Assembly (NCBI GenBank): GCA_019117495.1
Contig: DWZP01000018.1
Span: forward strand, 1-17,676
Length of the DNA stretch: 17,676 nucleotides
Direction: 5' to 3'
Source of the DNA: Fusicatenibacter_A intestinipullorum
Lineage (GTDB): Bacteria; Bacillota; Negativicutes; Acidaminococcales; Acidaminococcaceae
Below, piece after piece: positions 6,306 to 12,685 of the stretch (positions within the stretch are counted from its first letter, which is position 1; the number at the start of each line of letters is the position of its first letter). The notes beneath the pieces are model-generated. The model did not search any database, was not told the DNA's origin, and was given only the letters and a program-made list of their open reading frames with translations. The position numbers and the translations under genes are program-made.

Positions 6306-6314
6306 TGTTACAAT
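6306..6314 (+). promoter_or_regulatory. Extended -10 element of the outer-membrane protein gene
   Basis: TGT-TACAAT at 6306-6314, with no good -35 at the standard distance. It lies 37 bases before the GTG start. Confidence 0.45.
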
Positions 6315-6351
6315 AGTACCAGCTGCTAATAATTTTAACAGAGGTGACGAT

Positions 6352-7584
6352 GTGAATTTAAAAAATAAAGTTTTAGCATTAGGTATTTTATGTGCTTTGG
6401 GCTTGCCGCAGGCTGCCGGAGCAGAAGGTTTTGCCATTAACGAATGGAGTGCTGAAGGCGTTGCCATGGGCGGAGCGCGTATGTTTGCTGAAGGCGACGC
6501 TGCTAACGTGGCTTACAATCCGGCTTCCATTACCAAAGTAGACGGCGAGGCTTTTAAGGTAAGTGCAACCTACCTTAGCCCGCACGGTGAATATGATTTG
6601 TATAAAGGCAGCAATCATTATGAAGGTAAAAACCGTGTGCATTTTGGTTTTGCGCCCGGCACTTATTATGTAAAAAAACTGAACGATAAAGATTGGTTCG
6701 GCATTGGTGCGTTCAGCCGTTTTGCTATGGTATCTGAATTTGAACGCAACGAAATAGTTTCTACTAATGCCTTCGTTTCCCGTTTGGATGGTGTAAGCAT
6801 TACGCCGACTTTTGCGCATAAGTTTGACGATAAATGGAGTGCAGCTGTTGGTGCGGAAATTAACTATGTGCGCCTGACGATGGAAAAGAATACAGCGTAT
6901 ATGAACGGGATGGGGGTTGGCCCAACACATACTAAAGGTGAAAGTTATGCGCTGGGCTGGAATGCCGCTGCCAATTATGCTTTTGACGATAAAAATGAAA
7001 TTGGCGTAGTATACCGCAGCCGCATTAAACATTCCATGGAAGCGGACTTTAAGGGATATTCTATTCCAGGTTTTGGTAATGTTAATGGTGATGCTTACGG
7101 TGAAGTAACGCTGCCGGAATCCTGGCATATTGGTTACAGCCATAAGTTTAATGATAAAACCCGCGTGGAATTAAATGCTGTGCGTACCGGTTGGGATACT
7201 TACGATGCTTTAAATATTACAACTCCTATTGGCGTTAGCAAAAACCCAAAAAATTGGGAGGACGGCTGGCGTTACGCTATCGGCATCGAGCATAAACTGA
7301 GCGACAAATACACCGTTATGGCAGGTTACGCTTATGATGAATCCTCCATCCCGTATCACGGCGGTGACTTTATGGTACCGACCGGCAACAGGCGTACTTA
7401 TTCCATCGGTGCGCGCTATAATGATAAAGACCAGACTGTTGCACTTGCCCTTGGCTGGATGGATGTAGGCGATTTGCAGTTTGAATTTAACGGTGGTAAG
7501 CATAATCCTGCTACTGGTGGTCACGCCCATACGCACGACAGCTTTACCAAAATTATCGGCATCAGCTACCAGCGCAATTTTTAA
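6352..7584 (+). CDS. OmpP1/FadL/TodX-family outer-membrane beta-barrel
   Basis: A 410-residue outer-membrane channel; relatives in Proteobacteria take up hydrophobic compounds such as long-chain fatty acids. A signal peptide covers residues 1-24 (basic start, hydrophobic core, cleavage likely after AGA). The mature N-terminus EGFAINEWSAEGVAMGGARMF is the family hallmark, the hatch segment, with the NPA motif in VAYNPASITK. The rest alternates amphipathic strands with aromatic girdles and ends in a terminal phenylalanine (SYQRNF), the usual outer-membrane assembly signal. A His-rich loop (H384, H391, H393, H395) sits just before the last strand. The start is GTG at 6352 after GAGGTGA; the overlapping ATG at 6350 is out of frame and meets TGA at once. 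It is a single gene between two terminators. Substrate is unknown. Its presence indicates a diderm cell. Confidence 0.9.
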   Translation: MNLKNKVLALGILCALGLPQAAGAEGFAINEWSAEGVAMGGARMFAEGDAANVAYNPASITKVDGEAFKVSATYLSPHGEYDLYKGSNHYEGKNRVHFGFAPGTYYVKKLNDKDWFGIGAFSRFAMVSEFERNEIVSTNAFVSRLDGVSITPTFAHKFDDKWSAAVGAEINYVRLTMEKNTAYMNGMGVGPTHTKGESYALGWNAAANYAFDDKNEIGVVYRSRIKHSMEADFKGYSIPGFGNVNGDAYGEVTLPESWHIGYSHKFNDKTRVELNAVRTGWDTYDALNITTPIGVSKNPKNWEDGWRYAIGIEHKLSDKYTVMAGYAYDESSIPYHGGDFMVPTGNRRTYSIGARYNDKDQTVALALGWMDVGDLQFEFNGGKHNPATGGHAHTHDSFTKIIGISYQRNF

Positions 7585-7601
7585 TTCAATGTAAAATTTT
7601 T

Positions 7602-7630
7602 AAAATCCCTGTTTTTTAACGGGGATTTTT
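7602..7630 (+). terminator. Terminator of the outer-membrane protein gene
   Basis: Stem AAATCCCTG (7603-7611) / CGGGGATTT (7620-7628), with one G-U pair and a run of T residues to 7630. Confidence 0.8.
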
Positions 7631-7652
7631 GTTTACTTTGGTGATTGTAATT

Positions 7653-7681
7653 TTGAAATTCATGCAGTTTTGTATTATAAT
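7653..7681 (+). promoter_or_regulatory. Promoter of the FAD oxidoreductase pair
   Basis: TTGAAA (7653-7658), a 17-bp spacer and TATAAT (7676-7681). The leader of about 57 nt contains a hairpin at 7703-7724. Confidence 0.7.
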
Positions 7682-7702
7682 TATTAAAGATATGTATTTT
7701 AC

Positions 7703-7724
7703 CTGCCTGCCATTTTGGCGGCAG
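7703..7724 (+). promoter_or_regulatory. Hairpin in the 5' leader, close to the ribosome binding site
   Basis: CTGCC (7703-7707) pairs with GGCAG (7720-7724), and GCC (7709-7711) with GGC (7717-7719), around one bulged base and a 5-nt loop. It ends 5 nt before the GGAAGGA ribosome binding site (7729-7735). There is no T-tract, so it is not a terminator. It may protect the mRNA or tune translation. Confidence 0.4.
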
Positions 7725-7744
7725 TTATGGAAGGATGATGAAGT

Positions 7745-9148
7745 ATGAAAACTTATGCTCCTGTTACCGAAGAAGTAATTGAAGCATTAAAAGGTGTTGT
7801 AGGCGCTGAATACGTTATGACTGACGCTGAAACACTGGAACACTATCAGACTGACGAAGAAACCGACCCGCGTAAATTTCACAAGCCGGAAGTTGTTGTA
7901 AAGCCTGCTTCTGCTCAGGAAATTGCGGAAATTATGAAACTTGCCAATAAATTTGATGTGCCCGTTACCGTACGCAGCGGAGGCACCAGCCTTGCCGACG
8001 GTGCAATTCCTGTCTGCGGCGGCATTGTGCTTTTAATGGAACGTTTGAATAAAATTATCGAGCTGAATACCGAAGGCATGTATCTTGTTACCGAAGCCGG
8101 TGTGCCTACTATTGAAGTTCAGCGTGTTGCCAACGAAGCAGGTTATCTTTATGCAGGCGACCCGTGCAGCGCCGACAGCTGCCTAATTGGCGGCAACCTG
8201 GCAACCAACGCAGGTGGCAATAAGGCAGTGCGTTACGGTACTACCCGCGACCAGGTACACGAAATTGAATTTGTAAGCCCGACCGGTGAGATTATTGAAG
8301 TTGGCGCACGTTTGAAAAAATGCTCTACCGGCTACTGCCTGGAACAGCTTATTATGGGCAGCGAAGGTACTTTGGGCATTATTACCAAAGCAACCCTTAA
8401 GCTTTTGCCGCTGTGCCCGTATAAGTTCGACCTTGTTGCCGTGTTTACCGACCCGGACAAAGCTATTGATTTGGTGCCGCTGCTTTTAAAGGCAGGCATT
8501 GACCCGACCAGCATTGAATACATGGATAATACCTATGTACGCACCACCGCAGATTACTGCGAATATAAAAATGTACCGCATTATGAGGACGGCATTTATG
8601 TTATCGTTACCGTTGAAACCTACAACGAAGACGAACTGGATATGAAGATGGAACGCCTTGACGAGCTGTGCACCGAAGCAGGCGCTGTAGAAGTGCTGGA
8701 AGCAGACGAACGTATCTGGAAAATGCGCCGCAACTGCCAGGAAAGCGTGCGTCTTATCAGCCTCGTATCCCTTACGGACGACGTTGTTGTGCCGCGCGAT
8801 AAAGTGGCCGACGCAGTTAAATTTGTTATGAAAACCGGCGAAAAATATCCGTTTACGCCGCTTATCTGCGCCCATGTAGGCGACGGCAACCTGCATATTG
8901 TATTGTGCAAATGCGATTTGACCGACGAAGAATGGGAAAATAATGTACAGGCATTCCACGACGAAGTTTATACCTATGCTTACAGCATTGGCGGACGCCT
9001 TGCCGGTGAACACGGCATTGGTGCCAAGAAACTTGCCGAAATGGAAAAATATACCCGCCCGGGCGAACTGAATTTAATGCGCACCATTAAAAAAGCCATG
9101 GACCCGAAATGTATTTTGAACCCCGGTAAGATTTTTAATGTAGATTAA
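7745..9148 (+). CDS. FAD-linked 2-hydroxyacid oxidoreductase (GlcD/D-lactate dehydrogenase type), copy 1
   Basis: A 467-residue flavoprotein of the PCMH/VAO superfamily, predicted to oxidise a 2-hydroxyacid such as D-lactate or glycolate. The FAD-binding half (about 48-225) has PEVVVKPASAQEI, the pyrophosphate loop VRSGGTS (76-82), CGGIVLLMERLNKI, GGNLATNAGGNKAVRYGTTRDQV and MGSEGTLGIIT. The C-terminal FAD-oxidase domain has HVGDGNLH (377-384), GEHGIGAKK (from 421), and the closing DPKCILNPGKIF. The histidines and glutamate of these motifs shape the metal/substrate site in the family. There is no signal peptide or Fe-S motif. It is the first gene of a two-gene operon with a paralogue about two-thirds identical by eye. 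Genes for EtfAB or an Fe-S partner, which some relatives need, are absent nearby, so the electron acceptor and exact substrate are unknown. Confidence 0.88.
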   Translation: MKTYAPVTEEVIEALKGVVGAEYVMTDAETLEHYQTDEETDPRKFHKPEVVVKPASAQEIAEIMKLANKFDVPVTVRSGGTSLADGAIPVCGGIVLLMERLNKIIELNTEGMYLVTEAGVPTIEVQRVANEAGYLYAGDPCSADSCLIGGNLATNAGGNKAVRYGTTRDQVHEIEFVSPTGEIIEVGARLKKCSTGYCLEQLIMGSEGTLGIITKATLKLLPLCPYKFDLVAVFTDPDKAIDLVPLLLKAGIDPTSIEYMDNTYVRTTADYCEYKNVPHYEDGIYVIVTVETYNEDELDMKMERLDELCTEAGAVEVLEADERIWKMRRNCQESVRLISLVSLTDDVVVPRDKVADAVKFVMKTGEKYPFTPLICAHVGDGNLHIVLCKCDLTDEEWENNVQAFHDEVYTYAYSIGGRLAGEHGIGAKKLAEMEKYTRPGELNLMRTIKKAMDPKCILNPGKIFNVD

Positions 9149-9157
9149 AAATCTTAC
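9126..9157 (+). repeat. Perfect 14-bp inverted repeat over the stop codon of copy 1
   Basis: GTAAGATTTTTAAT (9126-9139) and ATTAAAAATCTTAC (9144-9157) form a perfect stem with a 4-nt loop. The stem includes the last codons and stop of the first oxidoreductase gene. ATGAAGGACAGC follows, not a T-tract, so it is not a standard terminator. It may stabilise the 3' end of the upstream cistron or reduce expression of the downstream one. Confidence 0.75.
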
Positions 9158-9186
9158 ATGAAGGACAGCAGAAAGGATTTGAGAAA

Positions 9187-10587
9187 ATGATGAACTACAA
9201 ACCGGTCACCGAAGAAGTACTGGAGGCTCTGCGCAAAGCAGTAGGCGCTGAATATGTAATGACCGACCCTGAAACTCTTGATAAATATAAAACGGACGAA
9301 GAAACCGACCCGCATTACCATCATCTGCCGGAAGTAGTTGTAATGCCTGCCAATACCGAAGAAGTGGCAGCCGTTATGAAAATTGCCAACGAATTTGATG
9401 TGCCGGTTACCCCGCGCAGCGCCGGTACCAGCGTATCCTGCGGAGCAGTGCCCGTTTGCGGCGGCATTGTGCTTTTAATGGAACGCATGGATAAAATTCT
9501 TGAGCTTAACAAAGAAGGCATGTACATGGTTGTTGAAGCCGGTGCCAGAACTTTGGAAATTCAGGAATACGCCAATAAAGAAGGATTTTTGTATGCAGGT
9601 GACCCGTGCAGCGCCGACAGCTGCTTAATCGGCGGCAATATTGCAACCAACGCCGGCGGCAACAAAGCTGTACGTTACGGCACTACCCGCAATCAGGTTT
9701 ACTCTGTTGAAGTTGTTACCCCTACCGGCGATATCGTAACGCTTGGCTCCACCCTTAAAAAGAACAGCACCGGCTACTGCCTGGAACAGCTTGTAATGGG
9801 CAGTGAAGGTACTTTGGGCATTATTACCAAGGCCACTCTTAAGCTTTTGCCGCTTTGCCCTTATAAACTGGATATCCTTGCTATCTTTACTGAGCTTGAC
9901 AAGGCCATCGGCGTTGTGCCGAACCTGATTAAAGCAGGCCTGAACCCGACCAGCGTTGAGTTTATGGACAACGGCTTTGTGCGCAGCGCCAGCGATTACT
10001 GCGAACTGAAGCTGCCGCATTACGAGGACGGTTATTATGTAATTATTACGGTTGAAACCTTTAATGAAGAAGAACTGGAAAGCAAAATGGAGCAGCTTGA
10101 CGAAATCTGCACCGAAAGCGGCGCAACCGATGTTCTGGAAGCTGACGAACGCGTATGGAAAATCCGCCGCAACTGCCTGGAATCTACCCGTGTGCTGAGC
10201 CTTATCAGCACTTCGGACGATTTGGTTGTGCCGGTTGATAAAATTGCCGAGTGCATTGAACATCTTAACGAAGTTTCCAAAAAATACAGCTTTAAACTGC
10301 TGTGCCTGGCACATGCCGGTGATGGCAACCTGCATTTCCAGATTTTGAAATGCGATTTAAGCGAAGAAGAATGGGAAAAACAGCTCAGCGAGTTCCACGC
10401 CGAAGCCTACGCTTATGTTTACAGCCTTGGCGGACGCCTGAGCGGCGAGCACGGCATTGGCGCCAAGAAGCTGCCCGCTATGGAAAAATATACCGACCCT
10501 GTCGAAATGAAAATGATGCGTGCTATTAAAGCCGCGCTTGACCCGAAAGGAATTTTAAATCCGGGCAAGGTATTTAACGTTCGTTAA
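9187..10587 (+). CDS. FAD-linked 2-hydroxyacid oxidoreductase (GlcD/D-lactate dehydrogenase type), copy 2
   Basis: A 466-residue paralogue of the preceding protein, collinear along its whole length. The FAD loop is TPRSAGTS (75-82), nearer the family's usual P-R-G-A-G-T than copy 1. GGNIATNAGGNKAVRYGTT and MGSEGTLGIIT are kept. The C-terminal site reads HAGDGNLH (376-383) against HVGDGNLH in copy 1, and GEHGIGAKK is kept. Changes cluster around the loop after RS(A/G)GTS (VSCG against LADG) and in the middle of the substrate domain (for example TSDDLVVPVDK against LTDDVVVPRDK). That would fit different substrates or stereo-preference. The start is ATG 9187 (or 9190) after AAAGGA. It is 38 nt downstream of copy 1 and ends at a bidirectional terminator. 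The exact substrate cannot be told. Confidence 0.88.
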   Translation: MMNYKPVTEEVLEALRKAVGAEYVMTDPETLDKYKTDEETDPHYHHLPEVVVMPANTEEVAAVMKIANEFDVPVTPRSAGTSVSCGAVPVCGGIVLLMERMDKILELNKEGMYMVVEAGARTLEIQEYANKEGFLYAGDPCSADSCLIGGNIATNAGGNKAVRYGTTRNQVYSVEVVTPTGDIVTLGSTLKKNSTGYCLEQLVMGSEGTLGIITKATLKLLPLCPYKLDILAIFTELDKAIGVVPNLIKAGLNPTSVEFMDNGFVRSASDYCELKLPHYEDGYYVIITVETFNEEELESKMEQLDEICTESGATDVLEADERVWKIRRNCLESTRVLSLISTSDDLVVPVDKIAECIEHLNEVSKKYSFKLLCLAHAGDGNLHFQILKCDLSEEEWEKQLSEFHAEAYAYVYSLGGRLSGEHGIGAKKLPAMEKYTDPVEMKMMRAIKAALDPKGILNPGKVFNVR

Positions 10588-10592
10588 AAAGT

Positions 10593-10625
10593 AAAATCCT
10601 CCGCTTTGTGGCGGAGGATTTTTTA
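10593..10625. terminator. Bidirectional terminator between convergent genes
   Basis: A perfect 10-bp stem AATCCTCCGC (10595-10604) / GCGGAGGATT (10611-10620) with a 6-nt loop has T residues on its right and A residues on its left. It therefore serves both the oxidoreductase operon (+) and gluQ (-), whose stop codon at 10623-10625 overlaps the T-tract. Confidence 0.9.
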
Positions 10626-11564
10626 GTTAGTAACGGTAATGTTTTCCTTTGGTATTTTCTGCCAGTCAAATAAAGGAAGAAGTTCTGCCGCTTTTATCGG
10701 TTCTTCTTTATCAATCAGCCCGGCTAAAAAGGCGAGCCTGCCGATAACTTCTTCCGGCGTATAACGGCTGCGCAGAGCGCCCATGTCCAAATCCATGTCG
10801 CGTTTGGCAAGGCGGCGGCCGTCGGGCGAGGTTAAAAGCGGCAAATGCCCAAACTGAGGCGGCTTAAAGCCCAAAAGCCTGTATAAATAAAGTTGCGGCG
10901 CGGAAGAACTTAACAGGTCGCGCCCGCGTATTACTTCCGTAACCCCCATAAGCGCATCGTCAATAACAACGGCTAACTGATAGGCATAAATGCCGTCGCT
11001 GCGGCGCACGATAAAATCACCCCATTCGCGGGCAAGGTTCAGGCTTTGCCTGCCGTAGTGCCTGTCGTTAAAGGTGATGGTTTCATCCGGCACTTTAATG
11101 CGCCAGGAATGTTTATGGCTCTGCATTTTACTGCGGCGTTCATCTTCCGTTAAATTGCGGCAGGTGCCCGGGTAAATAAACTGTCCGTCGCTTGTGTGCG
11201 GCGCGCTTGCGGCGTGCAGCTCGGCGCGGCTGCAAAAACAGGGGTAAATTAAATTTTGGGCGGACAGTTTTTCAAAAAACTCTTTATAAATTCCGCTGCG
11301 GCGGCTTTGGTAAAATTCATCCGGCGCTTTGCCGGGAAAGGCGCCGCTGTCCCAGTCGAGCCCCAGCCACAGAAGGTCATCCATTAAAAGGCGCGCTTTT
11401 TCTTCCGTGCAGCGCGAAGTATCGAGGTCTTCAATGCGCAGGAGCATGCTGCCGTTTTGCGCGCGTGCGCTCAGCCAGGCCAAAAGTGCGCAGAATATAT
11501 TGCCGAGGTGCATTCTGCCGCTGGGTGAAGGGGCGAAACGCCCGCAGATTTTAGCGTCAGCCAT
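10623..11564 (-). CDS. gluQ: Glutamyl-Q tRNA(Asp) synthetase
   Basis: GluQ-RS activates glutamate and attaches it to queuosine at position 34 of tRNA-Asp; it is a shortened glutamyl-tRNA synthetase lacking the anticodon-binding domain. The 313 residues match that truncated length. The first ATP motif is HLGN (19-22) after FAPSPSGRM, the usual HxGN form. LLRIEDLDTSR follows. The zinc site is C109-x-C111 with Y131 and C135, the Cys-Cys-Tyr-Cys set known from E. coli YadB. The KMSKS equivalent is RLAKRD (251-256). The ORF ends soon after, confirming the missing anticodon domain. The start ATG (complement of 11562-11564) follows AAAGGAG. It is a single gene on the minus strand, divergent from yybS. 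Queuosine genes are not in the window. Confidence 0.93.
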   Translation of the reverse strand: MADAKICGRFAPSPSGRMHLGNIFCALLAWLSARAQNGSMLLRIEDLDTSRCTEEKARLLMDDLLWLGLDWDSGAFPGKAPDEFYQSRRSGIYKEFFEKLSAQNLIYPCFCSRAELHAASAPHTSDGQFIYPGTCRNLTEDERRSKMQSHKHSWRIKVPDETITFNDRHYGRQSLNLAREWGDFIVRRSDGIYAYQLAVVIDDALMGVTEVIRGRDLLSSSAPQLYLYRLLGFKPPQFGHLPLLTSPDGRRLAKRDMDLDMGALRSRYTPEEVIGRLAFLAGLIDKEEPIKAAELLPLFDWQKIPKENITVTN

Positions 11565-11587
11565 TGTGTCAGCTCCTTTTTGTTTTA

Positions 11588-11605
11588 ATTATATTCATTG
11601 TAACA
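11588..11605 (-). promoter_or_regulatory. Probable gluQ promoter region
   Basis: On the minus strand an extended TGT-TACAAT (11605 down to 11597) and a TATAAT (11593 down to 11588) overlap closely. Neither has a good -35. Transcription would begin about 15-25 bases before the start codon. Confidence 0.4.
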
Positions 11606-11676
11606 TTGATTAAACTAATTTTACAGGTTTTTTGCAGCTTACTTTTACTTTGCTTTTTTGCCTTTTTGCTGTAAAA

Positions 11677-11682
11677 TATAAT
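11677..11682 (+). promoter_or_regulatory. -10 box of the yybS-gdpP-rplI-dnaB operon
   Basis: TATAAT at 11677-11682, preceded by a T-rich stretch with no clear -35. The transcript would start near 11689, inside a small hairpin GGGC (11688-11691) / GCCC (11696-11699), and reach the true yybS start at 11721. Confidence 0.5.
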
Positions 11683-11720
11683 TATGTGGGCGTATGCCCG
11701 TTGATATAAGGAGGAATATT

Positions 11721-12671
11721 TTGGTAAGAAAAACTTCTGAAATGGTAGAAGCCGGTATTTTGGCGGCTATTGCCGTTTTGTTTGCTATACTTGGTACTTA
11801 TCTGCCGGTGCTTGGCGTTATTTTTAATTTTCTGTGGGCGGTTCCGGTAGCGGTTTGCGGCATGCGCAACGGATTGCGCTGGAGCATAATGACTTTAATT
11901 GTAGCGGGCGCGGTTATAGGTTCGCTGCTCGGGCCGGTGCAGGCTCTTTCCGTAATGGCCATGTTCGGCCTTTTAGGGCTGGCGCTGGGCGAGTGCATGT
12001 ACCGCGGTTACACGCCTGCTAAAACTCTGGTATATAGTTCTGCGGCAACCTTTGTTTCCATTTTATTAAGCATGGGGCTGGCAATGCTTGTAATGGGCAC
12101 CAATCCCGTGGATATAATGTTCAGCGGCCTTGAAGAAGCCTTAAATGAAACTCAGGGTTATTACAGGGCTGCCGGAATGAGTGAGGAGCAAATTGCAGCG
12201 GCTGTGCAGTCCAATAAAGATATGATTGAGCTTATCCGCTTAATCCTGCCCGGCTCGCTTATTGTATGTTCGCCGATAATTGCTTTTGCCAATTATATGG
12301 GCTCGCGTAAAGTGCTTTCAAAAATGGGCGTTGCCTTTGCGCCTCTGCCGCCGTTTAAAAACTGGCGTGTATCGGAATATTTAATCTGGCCTTTCGCGCT
12401 TTCCATGGGCTTTATGGCAACTTATCCGGACGCTCCGAAGCTGGCTTTTGAAATTGCCATCAATATTCAAACCGTAACCAGCGTAGCCTTTTTATTTCAG
12501 GGCTGGGCTGTAATTTACTGGTGGCTTGAGAAAAACGGCAAGCCTTTATGGCTGGGAGCAGTAAGCGTAGTGCTGGCATTGTCGGTGCAGTTGGTTTCTA
12601 CATTTATTGTACTTCTGGGTGCGTTTGAATCTGTTTTTGACAATCGTAATTTAAAAGAACGCAGCCTGTAA
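11721..12671 (+). CDS. yybS: YybS-family (DUF2232) polytopic membrane protein
   Basis: First gene of the Firmicutes yybS-gdpP-rplI-dnaB cluster. The frame extends upstream to an ATG at 11694, but that ATG lacks a ribosome binding site and lies only 12 bases past the -10 box. A strong AAGGAGGA (11708-11715) precedes the TTG at 11721, which gives a 316-residue protein starting (M)VRKTSEMVEAGIL. Hydrophobic segments can be seen at roughly 11-31, 34-50, 54-78, 83-97, 103-126, 180-200, 230-247, 258-277 and 285-308, so about eight or nine membrane passes. A helical loop (about 130-175) carries most charge. The family is sometimes compared with ECF-type S components, but its function is not established. 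It is separated from gdpP by only 14 nt. Confidence 0.85.
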   Translation: MVRKTSEMVEAGILAAIAVLFAILGTYLPVLGVIFNFLWAVPVAVCGMRNGLRWSIMTLIVAGAVIGSLLGPVQALSVMAMFGLLGLALGECMYRGYTPAKTLVYSSAATFVSILLSMGLAMLVMGTNPVDIMFSGLEEALNETQGYYRAAGMSEEQIAAAVQSNKDMIELIRLILPGSLIVCSPIIAFANYMGSRKVLSKMGVAFAPLPPFKNWRVSEYLIWPFALSMGFMATYPDAPKLAFEIAINIQTVTSVAFLFQGWAVIYWWLEKNGKPLWLGAVSVVLALSVQLVSTFIVLLGAFESVFDNRNLKERSL

Positions 12672-12685
12672 AGGGAGCGGGTAAA

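Noticed and set aside
6388..7143. 251-codon open frame antisense to the OmpP1-type gene
   Set aside because: It lies fully inside a clear outer-membrane protein gene, lacks a recognisable domain, and has the skewed composition of a shadow frame.
9126..9157. Intrinsic terminator between the two oxidoreductase genes
   Set aside because: The stem is perfect but is followed by ATGAAGGACAGC, not a T-tract, and the stem itself is AT-rich.
9625..10335. 236-codon open frame antisense to the second oxidoreductase, with a similar 175-codon frame at 8486-9013 antisense to the first
   Set aside because: Both are mirror frames of two paralogous genes, so their resemblance to each other follows from the sense strand; there is no independent coding evidence.
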